From: Membranipora membranacea
Lineage: Eukaryota > Bryozoa > Gymnolaemata > Cheilostomatida > Membraniporidae
Assembly (NCBI GenBank): GCA_914767715.1
Contig: OU612074.1
Location: 20,942,062-21,006,061, forward strand
DNA: 64,000 bases
Reading direction: 5' to 3'
The notes below the pieces were generated by a model, which made no database searches, was not told where the DNA came from, and saw nothing but the letters and a program-made list of their open reading frames with translations. The translations under genes and the position numbers were made by a program. Below, one piece after another: positions 13,001-24,445 of this stretch (position 1 is its first letter; each line of letters starts with the position of its first letter).

Positions 13001-13714
13001 GGGTAAGGTAAGAGTATGGTAACGCTTACATACGGAGTGTGATAGGTATGATCCAATTTGCCTGGATGTAGGGTTCGAGCCAGCCACCGGCTCACCAGTA
13101 GAGTTGGAATGACCGGACTGCAGGCGAATTGGATCAAACTTGTTCTAGATATGGAGTGTAATAGTAACACTGCACAACGAAATCTATGGAGGCTTCGCAG
13201 CACAAACCTGTCTTGTCAGTATGGTGAAGCTCTGCTTTGTTTTGGCTTATGGGGAATGATTATTTCAGATTAGAAATTCAAAGAATTTCAGAGAAAGCGA
13301 CCTGTAAATGGAAAAATTTCGGCTCGAACACGATTGACAAGCGGATAGGTATAGATTTATGGAGAGTTTGAAATTTTGATCTGTGTGTGTATATCTATAT
13401 CTGTAGGGCCATAGGACAGATTTACTGAGCGTGGTCGAACCTGAGCAGACACACTATCAACTATTGTATACACAACAATCAGAGGGTCAACTGAGGTTAA
13501 TACAATGTGATGTCATGTAAAATATAATGTACTCCATCTAATAACCTTAATAACTTACCTAACCGTACATATAACTTACCTCATCAGTTTGTATTGAGAG
13601 TCGATGATCATACTCGAGTACAATGTTGTGGATATCTCCGTTATGGTCTATATGTATCTGAGCGGGCTGTAGTTCGCTATTGTATAAAACTCTCTCGCCC
13701 TGCACAATCATCAT
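7010..13714 (-). CDS. ALLC-unrelated; allantoinase (aln): Allantoinase (9 exons, complete)
   Basis: This enzyme hydrolyses (S)-allantoin to allantoate in purine (uric acid) breakdown and belongs to the amidohydrolase/dihydroorotase superfamily. In reading order the exons are 13714-13580, 12998-12844, 12290-12176, 11429-11283, 9996-9854, 9122-8936, 8722-8584, 7815-7643 and 7168-7010. Every phase closes, giving 450 residues, the usual family length. The family's metal ligands are all present: H63 and H65 ([10 protein letters not shown]), the carbamylatable K150 ([13 protein letters not shown]), H186 (FHAELDC), H239 (HIVHLSAA) and D312 (SDHSP). CHHYL, CPPIRD and DMPLN are further family landmarks. 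The start is the first of two adjacent ATGs at 13714. The reading frame stays open to an acceptor-like site just upstream (AACAG at 13725-13721), so a further coding exon is possible but not needed. Confidence 0.95.
9727..9815. mobile_element. MITE copy with TAGCCTGT...ACAGGCTA ends, inside allantoinase intron 5
   Basis: The 89-bp segment starts TAGCCTGTATTGATAAG and ends CTTGTCAAAACAGGCTA, imperfect inverted repeats of about 17 bp. It contains a G-rich block followed by GAGACAAA, which also occurs in the larger relative at 40864-41099. A TA target-site duplication, as for Tc1/mariner-type elements, is plausible. Confidence 0.65.
11567..11601. repeat. G-rich tract with G-quadruplex potential in an allantoinase intron
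   Basis: A run of about 13 G is followed by further GGGG and GGGGGG blocks. Such tracts recur in this window (8501, 40892, 43434, 54676, 62606) and are prone to length slippage. Confidence 0.6.
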
Positions 13715-13720
13715 GAGTAC

Positions 13721-16700
13721 CTGTTGTGTAAATTAAATAAATTAATTTTAGTTTGTTAAAATGAAAAGCAGCAGTAAGGCGCAGTCATACCACTTTTCAA
13801 AATGACACCCATGGAAATGGAAATTTACTTTATGGAGTGGTGAAAAGAGGTATTAACTATTACTGCACCCTCCTTGTGATGGCGATGATGTGATTGGGTT
13901 CTGCTTATTATTCACTAACACAGGTGAGGGAATGGGCATTATCTGATATAAATAATAGTCTCACAGTACACAAACTCTAGTGTTAGACTGAGAGAAATAT
14001 GATAATATGCAGATCAATCAGAATACAGATGTCAAATCCAGGGTGCAATGACAGGTAAATTGCTGAGATAAACATTTTACACTCTGCATTTATTCACAAT
14101 CTAGTTCTCCCTGCTATTATTATTAAAACTTACCCTTACTCTCTATCCAGGTGCAACAGTAACACAAAATAAGATGCACTGCGAGAATGTCTCCCAAGCA
14201 GAAGAGTTTATTGTTCAATGTTGCTGCTTGTTTGGATTCAGCTTTACTGATGATAGTAGTATTACAGCATCTGCAATAAATAACTCACTGATTTAAATGT
14301 CATTTAATCTCCACTCTATCAACATTATGGCAATGTTGATTTATTGTTTCTGTGAATGCCTGTCACTGAGCCTGAGGAATTTGTATTTATTCAGTATACA
14401 TGTGGGACATTTTTGTTACTAAGTTGCTCAAAGGTCAAAATTCATTGATAAATGTTTTAATATTCATTGCCAAATGTAAATAAACCACAATGAAGGGCTT
14501 GTGAGAGATGTGGAACGATTTAGCTGATGGATCTAATTTTAACTGTCAGTAGTCAGTAGAGGGGGAGGGGGCAATTCCAACGCTGACAAAATGGATCAAA
14601 CTTGATCTAGATATAACTTATGTTAATGACTATAGGTGGCATGAAAAGGTGACTCCAGAATAAAAGCAGTGCTAGGAAGAGCAGCAGCCTGGGAGCCGGG
14701 TATATGCAACATCAGTGCTAGGAATTTTGAACGGACGGTCTTTGCAGCAACAGATTTATTCAATCAAAAGCAAAATTAATTGAGCCACAATCGCGGAGGA
14801 AGATATAAATCCACCATGTTGCCGTCAATTGATCAATTTGTCTTATATTATTCTCTCCAATTGTAATGTGTGAGTAACCAATGATTGGGAAGAATAATAA
14901 AATAGAAGATTAATACAATGCGAGCATACCTACAAAAACTGTGTTGATAGATTAAGAGAGTTTTTGTTTTGAACTTTGAGATGATTTAAACTCACTCTAT
15001 TTGAAGATCACACTCAATAGACTAGCCGAGCCCTGCATGGTCACACATAATTCATTGCAGAGATATCATTAAGTTTATGCAGTCAAATTTTATCTGGGCC
15101 GACCATTTTGGATGGCTCTGGATTTCTGAGGTTGGTAATTACAGACTGGCGGGAGTCATTGAATGGAAACCACATAGTAATATAAATTTAAGCTCTTTCT
15201 TGGAGATCAGTGTACTCGGTCATGGTGGTAATGTAACTCATTTGAGTTGATAAGATGCATCATACTTAAATTCTGTCACAACTTTACATCAGATTCAATA
15301 TGTTAGGTAATTAAACAAACATGATAATAATATGACTAACAGAATCCACCAACACCCACAGCCACCTGGATACCGGTCAGCACAAGTAAGCAGTAAATCT
15401 GACAAACAATATGCGCTACCTGTCGAATGATACCTTACCTGCAGTCATAAGCAAGGACATGTCTGCAGTCCTCCATACAAGACTTATTTTAAATATAACG
15501 TAAATACAACTCATTAGACAAGAGTGTGACAGATTGGTTTGCCGCCGATGAGTAAAGAGCTTTCACAGCCCCCTTACAATTTCTACCGTTGAAAAGAAAG
15601 TGAATATAAATACTAATATCAAACACTTTACCTTAGCGTTTAATCAACTGATGGTTATAGACTGTACAGAATACAGTGACAATATGAAACAAACGCTGAT
15701 TGTGAGCTTTTGGCTTCCACAAACTTTTAATTTAGTACTGGAAATTTCCTTGGCAAAATGCAAAGCCTTCCTCCTTGATTTCAACATAGAAACCTTTTAA
15801 TGCGGTTACATTAATACATGTTAGAGTGCAAAACTGATTATTGATAAAAATGATTTGCCACCATGATGGTCAAGAATTCCAACCAAAAAGCAACATAGGT
15901 CACTATCTAATCAAGTGAGCAAGACCTCGTAAGTGTCTGATTCCAAAATCGCTCACTCATTCATGAAACGATACACATTTGGAGTGAACGTTATGATAAC
16001 AGATTTTGTCAAACTCCAAGACCAAATGAGAAACTATATATATATATATATATATTTTATTATATAGTGAAGTGATGTTAATAACTTACTTTAAAATGCA
16101 TCATTTATTCTAATTGCCTCTAAGCGATTGTAAAGAGACATGTTAGATAAATTATATTAATGACATCGATGCACACATAATATTGATGTTTTGTTATGTC
16201 GATCTGCTGTCAAGCCTAGCTTCAGCTGTAAGATAATATTTATGTTATCATTAGATCAGCTAATAACACACAAATCTGAGGCCAGATGAAATCTCGAACT
16301 GAAACAGCGATATGCATCAATCTTTCTAGTAGGTGAATAGCTTGTGACAGCCGAAACAGGTAGTACTAGACCAACAGTGCACCTGATGGGGCTCGAACCG
16401 GTCGAACCAAGCACCTCGTGATCCAAAATCAGACACCGCAAGCACTGATCAATTTCTGATTCCAATGTTAGTTTTGATTCTGGATGTTCATCATGACAAT
16501 TTCTCAGAACCAAATCATTGCGGGTTAAATTAAGAGTTGATACTGGCTGGTCTTGACTTGGTAAGGTATGGCCTTATCACAAAGGCCCCTTTCAAGAACA
16601 AAACCAGGGGGCCTTTTAGATACTAAATAATGAAGATACTAGTCAGGGGTAGATTGTGCAGTTTGCACAAGCACTCTAATTACAGTTGATTCTTTTTGTT

Positions 16701-17232
16701 GGAGTAACTCAAACATGGCTAAAGCAAAGATATCTCAAGTTTAGGTCGATTACCCTATGATGGTAGCTTAGTTTGGTAAGTTTGAACTGACAATTGCCAA
16801 TGGAATGCAAATTAAAAAAAACCTCTCACACCTGGAGTCACCAAGGAGTTCCTCTAACTCATTATCTCACACAAGGAAAATATCTAAATGGATAACAGGC
16901 CCTAGCTTACCTGAATCATCTTGTGAATGTTTTAGTAATTTTGCAGTTACAGCAGCAGGATCACTCACTTATAACTAATTTATGCAGAAACAATATTTCC
17001 CCTGGCCTGCAAAATTGGAATTTCCAAAATTGTAAGCAATTCAGCCTGAGTACCAAGATAACTTGAGAATTGAACAGTTGGAACGAATTCTAGACAACCA
17101 GAAAAGCTTGAAAATATTCATGAGTTGTTTGCTATGTCAAGGCTAAATGTTCAATGATGTCTTACCAATAGTTTGCAGTGGGTGCCTGAGTAGGTCGAGA
17201 AAATAACTTTGGACATCAAATTAAAAGACAAA
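13721..17232. other. Intergenic region between allantoinase and NUFIP1
   Basis: About 3.5 kb without a supportable coding exon. A minus-strand ATG at about 15472 (MEDCRHVLAYDC) ends in a consensus donor near 15437, but its phase does not fit the first allantoinase exon, so at best it is a non-coding 5' exon or part of another gene. Near 14580-14625 there is half of the short element seen whole at 19594-19697. A TA-repeat lies at 16036-16055 and a tRNA-like segment near 16380-16470. Confidence 0.4.
16375..16470 (-). mobile_element. tRNA-like segment, probably a SINE head or tRNA pseudogene
   Basis: On the minus strand a B-box-like GGTTCGAGCCCC is preceded by an anticodon-arm-like TCTGA-TTTTGGA-TCACG and a weak A-box-like region. 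A second GGTTCGA just upstream breaks normal tRNA geometry, so it is not a functional tRNA gene by eye. Confidence 0.35.
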
Positions 17233-20200
17233 ATGGGAACACAAGCACGTGCAATTCCAGCTCCAAACTTCGACAGTAAAATACATGATTCAACTATACA
17301 AACTAAAGCCAATCCATGGCTAGAGGTTATCCAGGAAAGATCATCATCTCAACTGTATGGAGTGAGAAAACAGAAACGTGACTATGACCGACCTAAGGGA
17401 GAATATGGCAGGCCATTTGGAAATGGAAATCATCATGATGAGGATTTTGGTGGTGGTGGACAGCCTTCTTTTCATAAGAAGCAAAAGGTGATTCATTTAA
17501 ATCTTTGCAGAAAAAAAGGTGTTGACCACTTGCCTTTCTTCAATGAGCAAGAGTTAGGTTCCAGCTCATTAGAGCATAGGTGACTGACAGTCAAACACAG
17601 TGATCATCCCCTTAGTTTAGTTACAGAGAAGATTAGAAGGTTATGGCCTCATTCATTGTAGTAAGTCAAGTGTGTATCATTTAGCTATGCCTTGTTGTGT
17701 TATGTAATTGAAGGCAATGATGTGATGGTTCAACTAAGCTCTATACTAGAATTTAGTTCCGTAATAAATAGGCCTGAGATAGTGTAAATAATAATTACCA
17801 CAAGATAGATTGAAGCCGAGTATGTTTGTCAATGTCAGTAAGTCCAGATTAGAGTTGTGAGTAACCTTACTTCAGGTCAGTTAAGAGTGAGCTGGTTATG
17901 AAGTAATGGAATGGATACCATCTGTATGAGCTCAAGTGTAGTGGTGGAATACCATCAGTTATGGGGTTTTCTGGCTAAGTCAGCGATATCCCGGAACGTC
18001 AGTCTGGGTTTTCTTAGTCAGCCTAAGTCCTGTTTATGACAAAACAGAGGGTGAGCTGCCCCTAAAGAGGTACGCAAGTTGCCCGAAGTCCTCGTACTGA
18101 GAGTGTGATACATCCTAGTGAAATAGAATGCATCCTAGAGGTGAGGCCATGGTGGACCCCCTAATCGTGAGTGTGCAGCAAGCTGACAGAAACTGAAACA
18201 GGCACTAATCAGCCATTGGCAGTGACACTTTGATCTTAGCCAATAGGCCGAGTCAGTCTGAGTCAGTGATTAGACAGATAGAGCCAGTTCCCAGAGCTAA
18301 GTCATTGTTTGCAAGCCACCTTTTTCAATATTTTAGGTAACATGTTCTGGTTAGAGGAGATAATTACTTGAATAAAATAAAGCTTAGAATAACATTCAGT
18401 AATTATAAAGATGTGACTCAGTTATTGTTAAACGGGAAAGCTGTAGTTCATGTAATAACACTTTAATTACTAAACTTTATTGGTAAAAGTATAACAAGCC
18501 TAACTGACAAATTATAATGTAATATGATGTAAGCCTAATGTAGTCTGTATTTGAAACATTATTGATTTATTATATGTGTATATTTATGTATCCCATCTGA
18601 GTTGGAATCATTGGAAATAGTGGAAGTATTGCAACAGTAGTATTGGTTCCACAGAGCTCTAAGCCAACAATTCGTCAACGAATAGATATGGTGGAAGTGA
18701 ATACCCCGGTCCAATTTGAGAGACTATTTATTGCCCATACGGCAACTCTGTAAGTGTGAACTCGCCCTTCTCTGCCTTCTTCTGAATTCCCTAATCCTGT
18801 AACCATCCATCATGTATTGTTTTATACAGATAGATAAGAGGGACCAGATTGACTACAACTACTACTGTGATGCCTGTGACAGAGGATTCAAAACAGCAGA
18901 ACAAGAGGAGATTCACACCAAACAGCATGAAAAATGTAGAGTAGCAGACTGTAACTACATCGCTGCCCCCAAACTCGTCAAACTTCACTATGATATGGTG
19001 TGTACTTTTGTGTTGATTGTATATACTGGTGTTGAATTTAGGCCTACTGTTATCTGTAGGACGTATTTTGCCTTTTAACAAGCGTTTTGACGAGCCTGAG
19101 GAAAACTTTCAATCAAAGAGGTCTTATTTTGAACCTGTAGTTGAATTGCTCTTCCCTGATAAGTTTGAACCATAATCTTCTGCCCTATTTATAACAATAT
19201 TATGAATAGTTTTTACTAAGATATTGAGAAATTACATACTTATTTGATGATAGTGTCAATGTTTTGGTCCGATTTGAAGATTTTATCTTTTTCCTCAAAT
19301 CTCTGTAGGCCTAATAAGAGCACATAATATAATTATAACAACATTTTCTTCTAGGAGAAAAGATTATGTGCTCACATGACGGTCACATGACGGTGTTACT
19401 GCAGTTTATAAATCACTCTAAGCTTTATATTTATAGCAACACAGAACGGGCCTAGCCAAGAAAATCAAAGAATCTTCAGAAGATATCGAAAAGTGGAGAG
19501 AGGAAAGGCGAAGGTGATTTAATTAAGCGAGTGAAATGTCAGCTGATCTAAGAATAACACACCAAACCAGCTGGCACATAAACAGGGCGGCAGTAGATCA
19601 AGTTTGATCATTTTGCACGTATCGGAATTGCCCCTTTGGCATGTCAGTAAAGGGGGGGGCAATTCCAATGCGGGCAAAATGCATCAAACTTGATCTAGGG
19701 CGGCAGGGGGTAATCTTATTTGAGAGTCGTTCTGCAAATGGAGGATATTTCTCAATATCCGTAGCCATCTGATTATTTGAGTATTGGTTTTTCATCAATT
19801 TTCGGGACTTCATCAATCATGGCGGTGATGATAAGAACTTTATTATTGAAATCCGCTCAAAACATGCAATGAGAAATCAATACACATCATATAAGAATGT
19901 ATTAGACAAAATAGAAAAGAATTAAATACCATCAGTTCAGGTAAAATGAAGTATTGATATACATAATCATTCTGTAGACCAGTGGGCCTCCAGGCACAGA
20001 AATAAGCCAGAGATAACAGTAGTTTATTTTGGTGATATTTTCAGGAATTTCCCGACTGCAGAGAATGTGAGAAGGAAGAAGGAGGAGATGCTGGAGAGAC
20101 AGGAGAGAGGTGACGTCCTCGAGACAAAACAGTTTGGGTGAGTTTCTGTGTAATCCCACAGGGAGCCTAAAAGCCTACTAAATATCAAACAAAATGATTT

Positions 20201-23200
20201 GTCACATCGCACTGTCCCCTCAAAGGATTGCTTTTTATGCTGCATGGGTGGCGAGCATGTATCCCAGTTTGGGAACAGTGGTTGGTAGTTTGTCTCAGCA
20301 CTCTCAGCTGTATACTCTCTCACAAGACAGATAGCGTCACTATTATAACTTTAGATAATCTGAAAACTTGGACATGTGGACTTAATTTGTGGATTTTAAA
20401 TTGCCAATAATATTTTCATTCCTATCATAAAAAAACACCAAACTACCACAATCTGATATAGCAAGTATTTCAGGAACGGTTAGTCTAGAACTGCCTCTAA
20501 CAATCTATAGCAGAACTGCCTAATTTGACAAAAGTGTTTTATGAAAGGGAGCCATGAAGTTATCTTCTCCTGTAATAAATTGCAGGTATACTCTTAAACT
20601 GAAACTTCAGTTTCCATAAGGGAGGTAGTCAATGTGTTGGCTCCACTCATCCAATCAGAGCCAACACATTGATGTCACGTCCCCTCTTCAACATACTAAA
20701 GGAAAGTATGAGATATGAGGTCTTTAGGCTCTGCCCTGTCTTTATTTCTATACTTCAGAACCAACCCTTGATCTCGGATGAAGTTTTATAAACATGTGTA
20801 CATATTTGGGTATTACAGTAAGATGAATCAGCAGAGAGGTCGAGGACGCGGGAGAGGTAGAGGTGGTATGAGAGGTCGAGGTGCTTATAGAAACAACTAC
20901 CAACCACACAACATGTCACAGGTTGGTATATTTTAAGCTATCTTTCTTTGTATACTGCCTATTTTCTAGCTCAAAGGGTAACATAACTCCAATTCCCATA
21001 GCTGCCATGAGTGGTATCCATGTTAATTTCATCTACATGTAAAAGTCTCAGTCGTCATTGCGGAGAGGGTTACCCCTCTAGAGTACAGGTACATGGACCC
21101 ATGGTACTCAAGCCACACCCTATACCCTTACCCCCGGAATTCCGGCTACTCTTTTTATCGAAGAGGCAGAGGGGGATCTTTTTACTGCATGTTGGGTGTG
21201 CAAACACACAGTGGACCTCCGGTATTTTTAGTTCCGTTCTGCAAGGACCTGGCTAGGATGAATGGCGCGCCAGTACCAAATCAGAATTTACTGCGGGCGC
21301 TGGGAAATGAACCTGGACCACACAAATCACAAGTCCGCACCTTTAACCATCGGACCACTCCCTGACTCTTGACTCCTGTACAATATTCAGTTGACTAGCG
21401 CTACAACAATTCTCTCAAAACTAAATTAATATTGTTCGTTCTTTTGCACTCTACTTTCATCCAATGTTTGATGCGTTGAGATGACTTATATATTGCTAAC
21501 TAAGACCCAATAATCTCAAGTGTTCCTTTATTCAGCAGACACAGAATGGAAGGAGTGTGGAGGTTGCCAATCTAGATCCACTATCTAGACTAGGTATGAA
21601 GCATGACAAGTAATCTCTTCCAGCAGAATTTCAAAATTGAATCCCATCAGAGAAGATTGTCAAATCATTACTTTATGGATATCGTGGAAAAATATGTATA
21701 AATGTGTATTGTATTGGTCCATCTGTTCAATCAAAAACTAACAAAATGCTCATAGGTCTGAATGCTGTTGTTATACATGTACCCATTTCTATAGTGACAA
21801 ATTGTCTTTTATTACAAAGCTGGCGAATGTGAGGTCACCCCTCAATCTTATATCAATCATGATGATGACTGGGACACAAAACCTACTCCATCTGCAGTCA
21901 CGCAGACACCACAAAGTCTGCCGACCACAGCCGCTGTCAGCACCACAAACAGTACAAGTACACAGGCTAACGCACTGAGCTCTAACAGTCAGAGTACACA
22001 GGCTAATGCACTGAGCTCTCTAGTAGGTAACTATGGGGATGTGAGCAGCAGTGAAGAGGATGAGGAGGCTGCTCAGATAAAGAAGACAACTACTACTACT
22101 AGTAAACCAGGTATGTGTTCAAATACCTTTGTTGGTAGTCTAACTCATTTTAATAAAATGGGAAAAGGGGAAAGATAGGGCATAGATGGTGTCAGAATGA
22201 AGATAATGATATAATTGAGTGTATTGTTAAATTATTTCATAGGTATATGAAAGATTTTGATTGTCAATCATGTAGGCAACTGTTTGCTGAGGTATTAAAT
22301 CAGTAAAATTGGGTATCTACGAGTCGATGCGGTTCGGTTGTCATGTTTTGTAATTATATTCTGATCTGATAATTCCCCACTGCTACTTCTCACAATATGT
22401 GTAATCATCAAGAGCAGGGTAGATTGAGTAGATAAGATGTGAGCTATCGATCTAAGACTTTGAGGCAACAGGAGAAGCACATGATCTTTGTTTAGTTTGT
22501 TATCTTTTAGATGGCCCTCCATCACAAGGTCAATCCAGTGGAACTACTCAGGAGAAAGTGTGCCCTACCAGTACAGATAACTCAAAATCTGCAATAAAAT
22601 CACAGGAACCGCCTAAACCTGACAACCAGCCAGCAGATAAAAAGAAGTCTGAGTATACAGGGTATAAACCCAAACCTGGACCCAGCACTGTGAGGTCACA
22701 ACAGAGACATACACAGAGTAACTACAGGAAGGGAAAATCTACTCTACTAGAAAAAGTTAGTTATTTACTGTTGTGAGGCAGTTTGTTTTGAACATTGACA
22801 AGAAATAATGCATCTGGATGTAACAAAATGTTATCTGATGCGCTCTTTCGAAATAATTTCATTGCATCGTAATTACTGCATGAAAATATAGGTTTTATTT
22901 AATTATCCTTGAATATATCCCACCCTCCCTGAATAAATATGATGGAATATATTTCCAGCTTTGTATTGGGATTTATCTCGTCTTTTTACAGGGGAGGATA
23001 ACCCTCTTTGTAGACCAACTTCTTTTATATTATAGTACACTGTAGAGCTTCTTGTCTTTATATTACAGCTGCTGGCGAGCGAGATAAGACATGAGAGGAA
23101 TGTTCTATTACAGTGTATTAGGCATGTGGTCAACCAGGACTTCTTTGGAATAGGATCAACAACATCCCAAAGTGGCCAAGATCAGCCTAACAGCTACAAT

Positions 23201-23218
23201 GATGATGTGTGGGACTGA
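17233..23218 (+). CDS. NUFIP1: NUFIP1-like nuclear RNA-binding protein (9 exons, complete)
   Basis: NUFIP1 helps assemble box C/D snoRNPs with the R2TP machinery and binds RNA in the nucleus. Exons are 17233-17487, 18830-18997, 19437-19513, 20045-20137, 20819-20921, 21536-21593, 21820-22110, 22511-22755 and 23069-23218; phases close to give 479 residues (human protein 495). Around residues 92-133 are a C2H2 finger (CDACDRGFKTAEQEEIHTKQH) and a second CxxxxC...HxxxxH finger across the exon 2/3 junction. The signature KWREERRRNFPT follows, then an RG-rich stretch, a serine/acidic LVGNYGDVSSSEEDEE segment and a conserved C-terminus (EIRHERNVLLQCIRHVVNQDFFG). The upstream frame is closed by a TAG at 17191, so 17233 is the first Met. 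The exon 1 donor (GTGATT) is weak, making that junction the least certain. Confidence 0.92.
19594..19697. mobile_element. Palindromic MITE flanked by a 9-bp direct repeat, in a NUFIP1 intron
   Basis: The 104-bp element starts TAGATCAAGTTTGATC and ends GATCAAACTTGATCTA; its two halves are inverted copies (ATTTTGC, GGAATTGCCCC). GGGCGGCAG occurs immediately on both sides (19585-19593 and 19698-19706), matching a 9-bp target-site duplication. Partial copies lie near 13120 and 14575-14625. Confidence 0.8.
21030..21366 (-). mobile_element. tRNA-derived SINE in a NUFIP1 intron
   Basis: On the minus strand 21366-21302 resembles a tRNA: GGGAGTGGTCCGATGGTTA, an anticodon-arm-like GCGGACTTGTGATTTGTGT, and a near B box GGTTCATTTCCC. 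About 270 bases of unrelated body follow, typical of a SINE head and body. The open frames at 21011-21365 are incidental to it. Confidence 0.6.
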
Positions 23219-23299
23219 GAGTCCGGATCAGTAATAACCTGCTAATTAGGGCGTCTAACTTGAACTAGAAAAGTGCTGGTGGTGGCATTACGCTAGACT

Positions 23300-23305
23300 A
23301 ATAAA
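23300..23305 (+). promoter_or_regulatory. Poly(A) signal AATAAA for NUFIP1
   Basis: AATAAA lies 82 bases after the NUFIP1 stop codon, a typical 3' UTR position. Confidence 0.55.
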
Positions 23306-23772
23306 TTACCGCTACCGACAACCCGCGCAAATTTGATGTGTTGAAACTGTCATTTCATAGAAATCAGTGTAATCTAAGGAGGGAAAATATCACACCTTCC
23401 ACATCAGATCGTCAAATCATCATGGTGTTGGGTTTGTTATAGTATTACTGGATAGTTGATCACTTTGCTATTCGATTTTTGTGGCATGCAGGATAACTCA
23501 TAACACAATGCTCAATACCAAACACATTATTACTGATTTGTATTTTTCTACAGAGATGTCAATTAAAAATTTGCGTAAGAATATATCTATCACACTTAAT
23601 AATCTCAACACCATTAATATTACCTACACATTCATCAAAAATACATACTTCCCTAGTAGATGAGTAAGATTTGCTTGTTAGTTGTTGAGGCAAATTACAT
23701 TAGAGAAGTACAAATGTCTACTAGAGAACAACCATGTGCCACATAGGAAGGTACATCTTATAGTATATCAGG

Positions 23773-24445
23773 TTATAACACTGTTGAAAGTGGTGAAAGT
23801 ACAATAAATATTGATTCTACATCAGCTAGGGTAATATATTCACACCATACAGCGTGTGTTACTGCTATGAGAACTGAAGCATAAAGTATATACTTGAAAA
23901 CGATTCGGGTAGAGGATACGATAGATTGAGCTTGAGGATTTGAGCTAATTGGTTGTTGCAGTGTTATGCTCGTCCAAATACTCTGCGTCCACAACAGCAG
24001 TGAGAATGGTAAGTAAAAGTAACCTACCAGTTCCAAAATTGATCCGGAAATATATATAATGGAGCAGAATATGTTGTCCATAGTTGTATCACTGAATGGC
24101 TCGCTGAATGGCTTAATTTCTCTATAGTTCAGTGATAGCTCACTTATCAACTGGAGTTCCATAAATCCTAATCCGATATTGAACAAAGAGTCAAACAACT
24201 TCACTGCACCAGTCGTGTTGCTGAAGCTAAATTGTATTTTGAGAAACCTTTGTGATATACTCATTATAACTGATAAATAGAGGTATAAATTTGACCATAA
24301 ACTTCTATATGTTATATAGGTGGAGGAAGTTCCATCAAGTGTCTCCATCAAATACCAGCCAAATAAGCGAGTGGCTATTGCTACAAACCCTAAAATATTC
24401 ATAGCCAGGACGAGTTTTAGCTCTCTGTCGATCAGTCTGTTGATT
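23773..24445 (-). CDS. Multi-pass membrane protein ORF, probably the C-terminal part of the RING gene
   Basis: An uninterrupted frame of 209 residues from the ATG at 24402 (open upstream to about 24445) is very hydrophobic, with four or five predicted membrane segments: ILGFVAIATRLFGWYLM, LYLYLSVIMSI, LFNIGLGFMELQLI, a long IIYISGSILELVGYF...LLLW region and YILYASVLIAVTHAVW. This length by chance is unlikely in such AT-rich DNA. It overlaps the end of the RING frame, two bases out of phase, at a GA-rich repeat. I infer that the gene is one RING plus membrane E3 ligase interrupted either by a tiny intron (a GTGAGG donor sits in the tail) or by a dinucleotide slip. It could instead be a separate gene. 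I do not recognise the family. Confidence 0.55.

Noticed and set aside
15437-15472. ATG-led exon MEDCRHVLAYDC as the first allantoinase exon
   Set aside because: Its donor phase does not join in frame to the exon at 13720, and the model is already full length without it.
16375-16470. A functional tRNA gene on the minus strand
   Set aside because: A duplicated GGTTCGA and a weak acceptor stem break tRNA geometry; a SINE or pseudogene is more likely.
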